Assembly: GCF_008086045.1 (NCBI RefSeq)
Contig: NZ_VSEY01000040.1
Coordinates: forward strand, 1 to 64,000
Direction of reading: 5' to 3'
From: Nonomuraea sp. PA05
GTDB taxonomy: Bacteria; Actinomycetota; Actinomycetes; Streptosporangiales; Streptosporangiaceae
Length of the DNA: 64,000 nucleotides
Below the pieces are notes generated by a model. It was not told the origin of the DNA, did not search any database, and worked only from the letters and a program-made list of their open reading frames with translations. This document shows, piece by piece, positions 17,416 through 25,755 of this stretch (within the stretch, counting starts at the first letter, position 1; each line of letters opens with the position of its first letter). Both the position numbers and the translations under genes were made by a program.

Positions 17416-18344
17416 GACTCATCACGCACCTGCGGCACGTCGATCTGGCCGTGCCCGACTACGACAAGCAGCGCGACTTCTACGCGGGCGTCTGGGGGCT
17501 GACCGAGGTCGCCAACGACTCAGGCATCAGCTTCCTGGCCGCCGAAGGGTCGCCCGAGCAGTACATCATCCGGCTGCGCAAGGCGGAGGAGAAGCGCCTG
17601 GACCTGGTCTCCTTCGGCGCCGCCACCCCGGCGGACGTGGACGCCCTGGCCGAGCGGCTGCGGGCCGCGCAGGTGCGGATCATCTCCGAGCCGGGCAAGC
17701 TGGACACCCCCGGCGGCGGCTACGGCTTTCGCTTCTTCGACCTCGACGGCCGCACCGTCGAGGTCTCCGCCGACGTCGCCGTCCGCAGCCACCGCAAGCT
17801 GGAGGCCAAGGAGTCCGTCCCGGTCCGCCTCTCGCACGTCGTGCTGAACGCGCCCGACATCGACGCCACCCGCACCTGGTACGAGACCCACCTCGGCTTC
17901 GCCCTGTCCGACACCCTCGCCCATCCCCACATGGGCCAGGTCATGCACTTCATGCGCTGCAACCCGCAGCACCACAGCATGGCCATCGCCCGCGGCCCGC
18001 ACGCCAGCCTGCACCACATCAGCTTCGAGCTGCGCGGCCTGGACGAGTACATGTACGGCACGGGCCGCCTGCTGCGCGCCGGCGTCCGGATGATCTGGGG
18101 CCCTGGCCGCCACCTGGCGGGCGACAACACGTTCTCCTACTTCATGGACCCGCACGGCAACACCGTCGAGTACACCACCGAGCTGGAGGAACTGGACGAG
18201 GACGCCTGGCACCCGCACGTCTACGACTTCTCCGAGCCGGAGGTCACCGACCAGTGGGGCACCGCCAACCCGATGAACGAGCTGGTCGCCAAGGGGTCGT
18301 TCAACGACGTCGACCGCGGCGTCTTCGTCGCCCCGCCGGTCTGA
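17412..18344 (+). CDS. Extradiol ring-cleavage dioxygenase (VOC superfamily, two-domain)
   Basis: Catechol 2,3-dioxygenase-type protein of 310 aa with two VOC modules. The C-terminal module carries the Fe(II) ligands: His in RLSHVVLNAPD, His in ASLHHISFE and Glu in NTVEYTTELEEL. It should cleave a catechol made by the monooxygenase two genes upstream, next to one hydroxyl. ATG overlaps the amidohydrolase stop and the gene overlaps the second FAH gene by 1 bp. It has no repeat insert. Confidence 0.88.
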   Translation: MRLITHLRHVDLAVPDYDKQRDFYAGVWGLTEVANDSGISFLAAEGSPEQYIIRLRKAEEKRLDLVSFGAATPADVDALAERLRAAQVRIISEPGKLDTPGGGYGFRFFDLDGRTVEVSADVAVRSHRKLEAKESVPVRLSHVVLNAPDIDATRTWYETHLGFALSDTLAHPHMGQVMHFMRCNPQHHSMAIARGPHASLHHISFELRGLDEYMYGTGRLLRAGVRMIWGPGRHLAGDNTFSYFMDPHGNTVEYTTELEELDEDAWHPHVYDFSEPEVTDQWGTANPMNELVAKGSFNDVDRGVFVAPPV

Positions 18345-19276
18345 TGAAGATCGCCACCTTCACCCACCGCGGCCGCACCCGCTCCGGCCTCGTCGAAGGC
18401 GGCGTGGTGCGGCCGCTGCCCGACGGCGCCGGCCCGCTCGGCGTCCCCCGGGACGTGCGAACCGGCGTGCCGATCCCCCTGGCGGACGTGCGGCTCCTCG
18501 CCCCGCTCCAGCCGCCTACCATCCGCGACTTCGTCGCCTTCGAGGAGCACGTCGAGGGCGTGAGCAAGAGCGTGGACGGCCGCTCGGGGGTGCCGGACGC
18601 CTGGTACGACGCCCCCGCCTTCTACTTCACCAACCCCTACGCCGTCATCGGCCCGCACGACGACGTGCCGATGCCGCCCGGCTGCCACGCCTTCGACTTC
18701 GAGCTGGAGGTCGCCGCCGTCATCGGCACGCCGGGCCGCGACCTCACCCCTTCGCGGGCGCGGCGGCACATCGCCGGATACCTGATCATGAACGACTGGT
18801 CGGCCCGCGACCTGCAGTCCCGCGAGATGCAGGTCAACCTGGGCCCGGCCAAGGGCAAGGACACCGCCACCACCCTCGGCCCGTGGCTGGTCACGGCGGA
18901 CGAGCTGGAGCCGTACCGCGACGCCGACGGCTTCCTGAACCTGGGGCTCACCGTCAGCGTCAACGGCACGGAGATCGGCCGCGACCTGCTGTCCAACATG
19001 GGCTGGCCGTTCGAGGAGCTCGTCGCCTACGCCTCGCGCGGCACCTGGGTCCGGCCCGGCGACGTGCTCGGCTCCGGCACCTGCGGCAACGGCGGCTGCC
19101 TCGCCGAGCTGTGGGGGCTGCGCGGCGAGCAGTCCCCGCCGCCGCTCAAGCCGGGTGACGTGGTCGAGATCGCCGTCGAGGGCATCGGGTCCGTCCGCAA
19201 CACCGTGGTCGCGGGCGCGGACCCGGTGCCGATCCCCCGGGCCCGGCCCCGCCCGAGACGCCGCCCGGCGCAGTGA
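18344..19276 (+). CDS. Second fumarylacetoacetate hydrolase-family protein
   Basis: FAH-family enzyme of 310 aa starting within the previous stop (TGATG). Family motifs are DFVAFEEHV, then the metal-site run FDFELEVAAVIG, MNDWSARDLQ and GSGTCGNGG. It has no repeats, unlike its paralogue at 13053. It probably acts on the ring-cleavage product as a hydrolase, hydratase or decarboxylase. Last gene of the operon; it converges on the peptidase gene 6 bp away. Confidence 0.85.
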   Translation: MKIATFTHRGRTRSGLVEGGVVRPLPDGAGPLGVPRDVRTGVPIPLADVRLLAPLQPPTIRDFVAFEEHVEGVSKSVDGRSGVPDAWYDAPAFYFTNPYAVIGPHDDVPMPPGCHAFDFELEVAAVIGTPGRDLTPSRARRHIAGYLIMNDWSARDLQSREMQVNLGPAKGKDTATTLGPWLVTADELEPYRDADGFLNLGLTVSVNGTEIGRDLLSNMGWPFEELVAYASRGTWVRPGDVLGSGTCGNGGCLAELWGLRGEQSPPPLKPGDVVEIAVEGIGSVRNTVVAGADPVPIPRARPRPRRRPAQ

Positions 19277-19282
19277 GGCCGC

Positions 19283-20158
19283 TCAGCCGCAGTGCTCGAA
19301 CGGGCTGGTGTACGAGCTGCTCCCGACGGACCCGCCCCACTTGACGCACTGCCCGGCCGCCGACCGCACCACAGGCCCCGCGTAGTAGCCGAAGCTGCCC
19401 GAGTTCGTCGCCCTGCTCTCCCCTTGCGGCTCCAGGAAGGCCGACATCGACGACGCCGTCCCCACGTTCGTCGTCTTCAGCGTCACGACGCAGTTGTTGC
19501 CGTTGCCCGAGTGGTAGAGCAGGTACGTGCGCCCCCCGGTGAGCGCCGCGGAGTCGATGACCGAGTAGCCGCTGCCGCACACCTCCTCGGCCGTGTAGGG
19601 GTTGCCGCTGCCGCACGAGTTGGTGCTGGTGACGGCCTTCTTCTGGCCCAGGGAGATGGTCACGCCGTCCACGGTCGGGCTGGTGTCCATCGCTCCGGTG
19701 GAGGTGCGCTGCTCGTAGTGCAGGTGCGGGGCGTTGGAGCCGCCGGTGGAGCCGACGGTGCCGATGGAGGTGCCCTGGCCGACGCTCATCGAGCCGCCGG
19801 CGGCCCGCGCCATGGTGGCGAGGTGGGCGTAGCGGGTTCTGGTGCCGTCGCCGTGGCGGATCTCGATCCACTTGCCGTAGCTGGTGTTGCCGGCGTCGTA
19901 GAAGTACGCGGTGCCGGCGGCGGTGGCGCGGACGGTCTCGCCGTTGATGTCGTCGCCGCCGTAGTCCTGCCAGTCGATCGAGCCCGAAGGGCTGTGGTCG
20001 GGCAGCCAGTTGTTGGCGTAGAAGGTCTTTCCGCAGTTGAACGGGCTCTTGTGGGTGGCCAGGGCGGCGGTGGTGGAGTGCGCTGAGGCGGGCTGGGGGA
20101 GCAGCGCCGCCGCGAGGGCGAGTGCGAGGGGGAGGACGAGCTTTCCGATCTTGGGCAT
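19283..20158 (-). CDS. Secreted M23-family metallopeptidase
   Basis: Protein of 291 aa with a Sec signal peptide (about residues 1-26, ending PASA). The M23/LytM-like domain has the HLHYE zinc motif (APHLHYEQ), the YAHL His and an upstream His-Asp pair in DHSPSGSID. The C-terminal ~110 residues form a Cys-containing, Ser/Gly-rich domain that may bind cell wall. It probably cleaves peptidoglycan cross-bridges outside the cell. A TTGACA box on its strand (20276-20281) may be part of its promoter. Confidence 0.88.
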   Translation of the reverse strand: MPKIGKLVLPLALALAAALLPQPASAHSTTAALATHKSPFNCGKTFYANNWLPDHSPSGSIDWQDYGGDDINGETVRATAAGTAYFYDAGNTSYGKWIEIRHGDGTRTRYAHLATMARAAGGSMSVGQGTSIGTVGSTGGSNAPHLHYEQRTSTGAMDTSPTVDGVTISLGQKKAVTSTNSCGSGNPYTAEEVCGSGYSVIDSAALTGGRTYLLYHSGNGNNCVVTLKTTNVGTASSMSAFLEPQGESRATNSGSFGYYAGPVVRSAAGQCVKWGGSVGSSSYTSPFEHCG

Positions 20159-20312
20159 GGGTCACCTCGTGCGGCAGGGGGTGGAGGGGTACGGTCGAAC
20201 GCCCAATCTCTCCGCCCCAGGGTGCGGGGCGGCTTGATCGTGAAGATATCCTCGAAAGTTCTCTTCATCAATCCCTGTCAAACTGAAAGTTTCCGGCTTC
20301 CTGGTGGTCCCT

Positions 20313-20339
20313 TGTCACGGGCCGGTGGACTGCGTCGTC
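20313..20339 (+). promoter_or_regulatory. Probable ECF41 autoregulatory promoter
   Basis: TGTCACG (20313-20319), a 16-nt spacer and CGTC (20336-20339) match the TGTCACA and CGTC elements known for ECF41 sigma factors. The -10 element ends 8 nt before the ATG at 20348, so transcripts would be leaderless or nearly so. Confidence 0.6.
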
Positions 20340-20347
20340 TAACAGGT

Positions 20348-21211
20348 ATGCACCCCGCCCACGAGTTCGAGCGGTACCGGCCCCATCTCACCGAGGTCGC
20401 CTACCGGATGCTCGGCACGCTGGCCGACGCCGAGGACGTCGTCCAGGAGGCCTACCTGCGCTTCGTCCGCGCGCGCGACAGCGAGCCGCGCGACGTGCGG
20501 GCCTGGCTCACCACGGTCGTCGCCCGCATCTGCCTGGACGAGCTGGGCTCGGCCAGGGCCAGGCGCGAGAGCTACGTCGGGCAGTGGCTGCCCGAGCCGC
20601 TCGTCGGCGCCTTGACCGTGCCGGGGCCGGAGGACCGGGTCACCCTGGACGAGTCGGTCAGCATGGCGGTGCTCGTCCTGCTCGAATCGCTCAGCCCGGC
20701 TGAGCGGACCGCGTTCGTGCTGCGCGAGGTGTTCGGCCTGTCCTACGAGGAGGTCGCGCGGACGGTCGGCCGCAGCGAGGTGGCCTGCCGCCAGCTCGTC
20801 GCCAGGGCCAGGGCGCACGTCCGCGCCCGCGCGCCGCGCTTCACCCCCGACCGGGGGCAGCACGCGCACGCGGTCGAGGCGTTCGCGAAGGCGTGCTTCC
20901 ACGGCGGTGTCGAGGAGCTGGTACGCGTCCTGGACCCGAAGGTCGTGCTGCGCTCCGACGGCGGCGGCCTGGTGCCCGGGGTGGCGCGCCGTCCCGTCAC
21001 CGGCGCGGCGAACGTCGCCCGGCTGCTGCTCGGCGTCGTGGCCAGGAACGCCGTCACGCCGCGGACGAGCACGGTCAACGGCTCGGCGGGCCTGGTGTTC
21101 GAGGCCGGCGGGACGGTCGTCGGGGTGATGGGCTTCACCGTGGCAGGCGGCCTGATCACCGAGCTGGACCTCGTGGTCAACCCCGGCAAGCTGCGCCGGG
21201 TCACCCAGTGA
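20348..21211 (+). CDS. ECF41-type RNA polymerase sigma factor with SnoaL-like C-terminal domain
   Basis: Protein of 287 aa. Region 2 (AYRMLGTLADAEDVVQEAYL) and region 4 (SPAERTAFVLREVFGLSYEE) are followed by a ~120-residue SnoaL-like extension. Signatures of ECF41 are all visible: WLPEPL between the sigma domains, a DGGG motif and NPGKL at the end (NPDKL in the family). The extension controls activity in place of an anti-sigma factor. ATG at 20348 is chosen because the family starts there. An alpha/beta hydrolase follows after 12 bp. Confidence 0.9.
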   Translation: MHPAHEFERYRPHLTEVAYRMLGTLADAEDVVQEAYLRFVRARDSEPRDVRAWLTTVVARICLDELGSARARRESYVGQWLPEPLVGALTVPGPEDRVTLDESVSMAVLVLLESLSPAERTAFVLREVFGLSYEEVARTVGRSEVACRQLVARARAHVRARAPRFTPDRGQHAHAVEAFAKACFHGGVEELVRVLDPKVVLRSDGGGLVPGVARRPVTGAANVARLLLGVVARNAVTPRTSTVNGSAGLVFEAGGTVVGVMGFTVAGGLITELDLVVNPGKLRRVTQ

Positions 21212-21223
21212 AGGAGAGAGCAC

Positions 21224-22024
21224 GTGTCGTCACTCGCGTACACCCGTAAGGGCGCCGGACCGCCCCTCGTGCTGCTGCACGGCCTCGGCGCCATGCGCGA
21301 CGCCTGGAACCCGGTCATCCCCGCGCTCGCCGAGCGCTTCGACGTGGTGGCCGTCGATCTGCCCGGGTTCGGGGAGTCCGAGCCGCTGCCCGAACGCATC
21401 GAGCCGTTACCGGCCGCACTGGCGGCGATCGTGGCGGACTTCCTGCGCGGCCTCGGCATCGACTCGCCGCACCTCGCCGGCCACTCGCTCGGCGGCTGGG
21501 TGGCGCTCGAACTCGCCGCCATCCGCCCGGCCGCCTCGCTGACCCTGGTGTCACCGGCGGGCCTGTGGCGCGGAGCCACGCCGCTCTACCAGCGGATCAG
21601 CCTGCGCATGATCCGGTGGGGCGCCGAGCACGCCACCGGCCTGCTGTCGCGCCTGGTGGACTTCCGGCTGGGACGCGTCCTCGTCCTCGGCCAGACCCAC
21701 GCCAGGCCCCTCCGGGTGACGCCCGCACAGGCCCGCGCGAGCATCCTGGCCATGGGGCGCTGCCCGGGCTTCGCCGCCACCCTCAAGGCCACGGCCAGGC
21801 GCCGGTACCTGGCGGGCGCGCCGCTGGGCGTCCCGGCGACCGTCGCGTTCGGCTCGCGGGACCTGCTGCTCCTGCCCGGGGTGGCCCGCCACCTCGACGA
21901 ACTGCCGCCCGACGTGCGCGTCGGGTCACTGCCCGGCTGCGGCCACGTCTGTATGAGCGACGACCCGGACGCGGTCGCCGCCCTCATCACCAGATCGGCC
22001 TGGAACGTTCCAGAGCGCCGCTGA
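21224..22024 (+). CDS. Alpha/beta hydrolase
   Basis: Protein of 266 aa with GTG start after AAGGAGAG. The nucleophile elbow is GHSLGG (Ser near residue 90), the acid is Asp in FGSRDLLLL and the His lies in GCGHVC. VLLHGLG forms the oxyanion hole. ECF41 sigma factors often control an adjacent small enzyme gene, so this hydrolase is the likely target. Substrate unknown. Confidence 0.85.
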   Translation: MSSLAYTRKGAGPPLVLLHGLGAMRDAWNPVIPALAERFDVVAVDLPGFGESEPLPERIEPLPAALAAIVADFLRGLGIDSPHLAGHSLGGWVALELAAIRPAASLTLVSPAGLWRGATPLYQRISLRMIRWGAEHATGLLSRLVDFRLGRVLVLGQTHARPLRVTPAQARASILAMGRCPGFAATLKATARRRYLAGAPLGVPATVAFGSRDLLLLPGVARHLDELPPDVRVGSLPGCGHVCMSDDPDAVAALITRSAWNVPERR

Positions 22025-22057
22025 CGTCTCCCGGGGTGCCGCTGACCAGGCGGGGGC

Positions 22058-22615
22058 TCAGCTCTCGATGCCGTGCCGGATCATCCGCCAGATCCGCGCC
22101 GCCGTCTCCGTGCGCTCGGACGCCGGGATCTCGGTGAGCATGAGCGCCAGCATGCCGACCGCCAGCACCAGATCGCCGGTGGAGACGTCGGCGCGGATCC
22201 GCCCCGCGCGCTGGGCCCCGGCCAGCCCGGTCTCCAGCAGCCTCGCCAGCCGCTCGCGGACCGCCAGGATGCGCGGGTCGGGCTGCGGCGGGATGCTGAC
22301 CATGGTGATGAACGTGGTCTGCGCGATGGCCTGCTCGGTGACCAGGGCCAGCACCTCGTCGAGCGTGGTGCCGGGCTTGGCGGCCAGCGCCTCCAGCTCG
22401 GCGATGCTGTCTTCGAAGACGGCGAGAGCGAGGCTGACCCGATCGGGGAAGTGCCGGTAGAGGCTGCCCTGCCCGACCCCGGCCGCCCGCGCCACCTCGG
22501 TGAGCGAGGCGTCGTACCCGGCGGTCGCGAACGCCTCGCGGGCCGCCGCGATCAGCGCGGCCCTGTTGTGGGCCGCGGCCCTCGGGCCTCGGTTGGGTCG
22601 ACGGACGGCGGTCAC
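22058..22615 (-). CDS. TetR-family repressor of the adjacent SDR gene
   Basis: Protein of 185 aa. HTH at residues about 18-60 (ALIAAAREAFATAGYDASLT, then AGVGQGSLYRHFPDR). GTG start at 22615 with no ribosome site; a TACGAT -10-like box on its strand lies 7 nt upstream, so the mRNA may be leaderless. It is divergent from the SDR at 22690, with a 24-bp palindrome between them. Confidence 0.88.
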   Translation of the reverse strand: MTAVRRPNRGPRAAAHNRAALIAAAREAFATAGYDASLTEVARAAGVGQGSLYRHFPDRVSLALAVFEDSIAELEALAAKPGTTLDEVLALVTEQAIAQTTFITMVSIPPQPDPRILAVRERLARLLETGLAGAQRAGRIRADVSTGDLVLAVGMLALMLTEIPASERTETAARIWRMIRHGIES

Positions 22616-22629
22616 AGCGGCTATCGTAC

Positions 22630-22653
22630 CAACCGGACGAGACAGTCCGGTTG
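22630..22653. promoter_or_regulatory. TetR operator between the divergent TetR and SDR genes
   Basis: Perfect inverted repeat: CAACCGGAC (22630-22638) and GTCCGGTTG (22645-22653) with a 6-bp spacer. It lies between the divergent starts at 22615 and 22690 and overlaps the likely TetR promoter, so autoregulation and SDR repression are expected. Confidence 0.8.
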
Positions 22654-22689
22654 TCGCGGGAGCGGCCCACCCGACCGAGAGGACGATCC

Positions 22690-23436
22690 TTGACCATGAC
22701 CTTCGACGACCGCGTCGCCCTCGTGACGGGTGCGGGCTCGGGCATCGGCAGGGCGATGGCCGTCGCCTTCGCCAAGGCCGGCGCCCGCGTCGTGGCCTGC
22801 GACATCGACCCCGAGAGCGCCGCGAGCACCGCCGCCGACGTCGCCGGCACCGCCGTCGCCGCCGACATCGGCGACGAGTCCTCGGTGGCCGCGCTCGTCG
22901 AGACGGCGATCAGCGCGTACGGGCGGATCGACGTGCTGTGCAACAACGCCGGGATCATGGACACCATGGCCCTGCCCGCCGACATCCCCCTCGACCAGTG
23001 GGAGCGGGTGCTGCGGATCAACCTGACCGGCACCTTCCTGGTCACCCACGCGGTGCTGCCGCACATGCTGAGCCAGGGCGGCGGCGCGATCGTCAACACC
23101 GCCTCCGAGGCCGGCATCCGCGGCGGCGCGGCCGGCGCCGCCTACACCGCCTCCAAGCACGGTGTCGTCGGCCTGACCAAGAGCGTCGCCTGGGCCTACG
23201 CCAAGGACGGCATCCGCTGCAACGCCATCCTGCCCGGCCCCACGATGACCAACATCGCCAACGGCACGTCCTTCGACGCCACCGGCGCCGCCCGCCTCGG
23301 GCCCGTGCTCGCCCTGGGAGAGCGGCTGGCCCAGCCCGAGCAGATGGCCGAGGCGGCGCTCTTCCTGGCCTCGGACGCCGCCTCGTTCGTCAACGGCGCG
23401 ATCGTCCCGGTGGACGGTGGCTGGTCAGCGGCTTAA
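22690..23436 (+). CDS. Short-chain dehydrogenase/reductase
   Basis: Classical SDR of 248 aa: TGAGSGIG cofactor motif, CNNAG, and YTASK catalytic Tyr/Lys. It is probably an NAD(P)-dependent alcohol or ketone oxidoreductase. TTG at 22690 is preferred because GAGAGGA lies 6 nt upstream; ATG two codons later (22696) is the alternative but is 12 nt from that site. Controlled by the TetR next door. Confidence 0.87.
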   Translation: MTMTFDDRVALVTGAGSGIGRAMAVAFAKAGARVVACDIDPESAASTAADVAGTAVAADIGDESSVAALVETAISAYGRIDVLCNNAGIMDTMALPADIPLDQWERVLRINLTGTFLVTHAVLPHMLSQGGGAIVNTASEAGIRGGAAGAAYTASKHGVVGLTKSVAWAYAKDGIRCNAILPGPTMTNIANGTSFDATGAARLGPVLALGERLAQPEQMAEAALFLASDAASFVNGAIVPVDGGWSAA

Positions 23437-23444
23437 ACGCGCCT

Positions 23445-23693
23445 TCAGCCGCCCCCGCCGCCGCCCCCGTCGCCCCCCGAGCAGCCGCCGCCGTCGCCTC
23501 CCGAGTAGCTCCCGCCGTCACCGCCACCCCACCCCCCGCCGCCGAATACGGTGTGGTGGTGGCCGGAGGACCCGCGCCGTGCGGGCCGCCGCCGCCCCGA
23601 GGACCGTCCGCCCGTCAGCGACACGATCATGCTCACGATGATGATCACGAACGCGATCACGAAGACCATCGCCAAGATTGTCGAGAACGTCAC
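23445..23693 (-). CDS. Small single-span membrane protein with Gly-rich tail
   Basis: Protein of 82 aa not assigned to a named family. Residues about 5-27 are a hydrophobic span, then an Arg-rich linker, then a tail almost wholly Gly with Ser, Asp and Trp. GTG start at 23693 is preceded by a G-run that can act as ribosome site. Similar Gly-rich tails follow TPM-like domains in other proteins. The low-complexity tail makes the call less sure. Confidence 0.55.
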   Translation of the reverse strand: MTFSTILAMVFVIAFVIIIVSMIVSLTGGRSSGRRRPARRGSSGHHHTVFGGGGWGGGDGGSYSGGDGGGCSGGDGGGGGGG

Positions 23694-23757
23694 AGAATCA
23701 TCCCCCCGGAAAGTCCTGGAACCGCCTTCACCCTCACGCTAGACACGGCAATCCCGG

Positions 23758-24987
23758 TCAAGGGGCTTTTGCTCCTTCTGCTACCACGGGAATGGCCGTG
23801 ACCCGGGCGCCGGTCACGACGAGCCCGAGGCAGACCAGGGCGGCGGCGGCCACCGCGGCCAGCATGACCGGGTAGGACAGCCAGGCCGACAGGGTGGCCA
23901 GCACGGCCGGCAGCAGGAAGCCCGCGTAGGCGAGCGTGTAGTAGACCCCGGTCAGCCCGGCCAGGTCGTCCGCCCCCGCCATCCGCTGGATCTCCAGCAG
24001 CCCCGACACCACCGCGACGCCGTACGCGGCCCCCAGGACGGCGGCGGCGCAGGCGGCCAGCCAGGGCGACAGCACCACGGCGTTCGCCGCGCACAGCGCC
24101 GCGCCGAGGAGCATCACGCTCATCGCCACCACCGGAGCGCCCCCGCGCAGCCTCTTGGCGACCGGCTGGACGGCCACGCCCATGCCCAGCGTCAGCACGG
24201 TCAGCCCGGTCGCGTACGCCAGCCCCCAGGATCCCACACGGAAGCCGACGAGCTGCGGCATGACCGCGTACGCCAGCCCGGCCGCGCCGAACACCCACGG
24301 CGCCATCGGCAGCACCACCAGCCGGAACCGCCGGCGGGCGGGCGCGGGCACGCGCAGGTCGTCCACCAGGGCGGAGAGCAGGCCGCGCAGCGGGAGCCTC
24401 GGCCGCGTCTCCGGCACCCGCAGGAGCAGCACGGGGATCGCCGCCGTGAGCAGCACGTGCACGACGTACGGGGTCACCATGGGCGCGGGACCCCACTGGG
24501 CGAGCGCCCCCGCGACGCCTGCCCCCAGCCCGAACCCGGCCGTCTGGCAGAGCGAGGCGCGGCGCGCGGGCAGCCCGCTGTCGCCGCCGCACGACAGCTC
24601 CTTGACCCAGCTCGTGCCCACGGCCATGGCGACGCCGACCGCGAAGCCGGTGATCAGGCGGCCCGCGTAGATGGGCCAGGCGCCGTGGCCGCCGAAGCAG
24701 AGCACCAGGCTCGCGACGGCCGAGGCGATGGTGCCCGCCACGAGCACGGGGCGCCGCCCGCGCCGGTCGGACAGCGGCCCGGCCAGCAGGAGGCCTGGCA
24801 CGAGGCCCACGACGTACGCGCCGAGGAAGGCGTCCACGCTGAGCGCCGAGTAGCCGCCCAGCCGGCGGTACATGAGCAGCAGCGGGGTGAACTGGTTGCC
24901 GCCCCAGCCGCAGGCGAACATCGCCGCGGCGACGCCGCGCCAGGCGTTCGGACGTGACAGGGCGGTGGCGGGCGGGGTGTGCGGCAT
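23758..24987 (-). CDS. MFS transporter
   Basis: Protein of 409 aa with about 12 hydrophobic spans. The loop 2-3 motif GPLSDRRGRRPVL identifies the major facilitator superfamily. Cytoplasmic N-terminus, ATG at 24987. The GntR gene lies 74 bp upstream on the same strand and may regulate it. Substrate unknown. Confidence 0.87.
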   Translation of the reverse strand: MPHTPPATALSRPNAWRGVAAAMFACGWGGNQFTPLLLMYRRLGGYSALSVDAFLGAYVVGLVPGLLLAGPLSDRRGRRPVLVAGTIASAVASLVLCFGGHGAWPIYAGRLITGFAVGVAMAVGTSWVKELSCGGDSGLPARRASLCQTAGFGLGAGVAGALAQWGPAPMVTPYVVHVLLTAAIPVLLLRVPETRPRLPLRGLLSALVDDLRVPAPARRRFRLVVLPMAPWVFGAAGLAYAVMPQLVGFRVGSWGLAYATGLTVLTLGMGVAVQPVAKRLRGGAPVVAMSVMLLGAALCAANAVVLSPWLAACAAAVLGAAYGVAVVSGLLEIQRMAGADDLAGLTGVYYTLAYAGFLLPAVLATLSAWLSYPVMLAAVAAAALVCLGLVVTGARVTAIPVVAEGAKAP

Positions 24988-25061
24988 GAGGAGGGCAGGG
25001 CTTTCGTGGACGTGATCGGGGCCCTGGGGGGAGGGGCGTTGGAGGAAGGACGCGGCGGGGG

Positions 25062-25706
25062 TCAGCGGGGTGAGCCGTGTGTGGCCGTGAGGTGGTCGAG
25101 CAGCGCCTCGGAGAAGGTGGCGCTGTCACCGCTCATCAGGTGTCCGAGCAGCGTCTCGTGCTCGTCCGCGAGCAGGGCCAGCCGCTCAGGCCGCGGGCGC
25201 AGCGCGTGGACGCTCATCCGCCGCTGCCGGTCGCCCAGGGTGGCGTAGAACCGGGCGGCCAGCCGGTTCCCCGACGCTTCGACGATGCAACGGTGGAACG
25301 CCTCGTCGGCGTGGGCGAACCCGCCGACGTCCGCCGCCGCGGCCAGGGCCCGCTGCCGGGCCAGCAGCTCCCGCATCCGCCCGTGGTGCTCCTCGGGCAG
25401 GCCGGTGTGCGCGATGCGCCCGGCGGCGGCGCGTTCGAGCGCCAGCCGCAGCTCCAGCACGTCAGAAGCCTCGCCGGGCGGGACCGGCACCACCACCGCG
25501 CCGCGCTTGGGGTGCAGCGCGAGCAGCTCCTCCGACTCCAGGCGCAGGAACGCCTCCCGTACGGGCGTCCTGCTCACCTGGACCCGCTCGGCGATCTCGC
25601 CCTCGCTGATGAGGCTGCCGCCGGGCAGCTCGCCGGACAGGATCAGCTCCTTGGTCACCGCGTACGCGGTGTGCGCGGCGGACGGACGCTTCGCGGGTTC
25701 GGGCAT
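25062..25706 (-). CDS. GntR-family (FCD) regulator
   Basis: Protein of 214 aa with a winged helix (residues about 10-75, EGEIAERVQVSRTPVREAFL) and an all-helical FCD effector domain with metal-ligand type residues (ADEAFHRCIVEASGN). It follows the ABC importer genes by 49 bp on the same strand and precedes the MFS gene. Two GTATC half-sites (25716-25720 and 25739-25743) lie just upstream and may be its own operator. Confidence 0.86.
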   Translation of the reverse strand: MPEPAKRPSAAHTAYAVTKELILSGELPGGSLISEGEIAERVQVSRTPVREAFLRLESEELLALHPKRGAVVVPVPPGEASDVLELRLALERAAAGRIAHTGLPEEHHGRMRELLARQRALAAAADVGGFAHADEAFHRCIVEASGNRLAARFYATLGDRQRRMSVHALRPRPERLALLADEHETLLGHLMSGDSATFSEALLDHLTATHGSPR

Positions 25707-25755
25707 ACCCGCAGCGTATCAGCTATAAATGCAACCTTGTATCTATGGTGGCGGC

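Noticed and set aside
20276-20281. TTGACA box as the promoter of the M23 peptidase
   Set aside because: The -35 is perfect but no convincing -10 box lies at proper distance, so it is only mentioned with the gene.
25716-25743. GTATC half-sites before the GntR gene at 25062 as a firm operator
   Set aside because: Only two 5-bp direct repeats 23 bp apart; too short to list as a site of its own.
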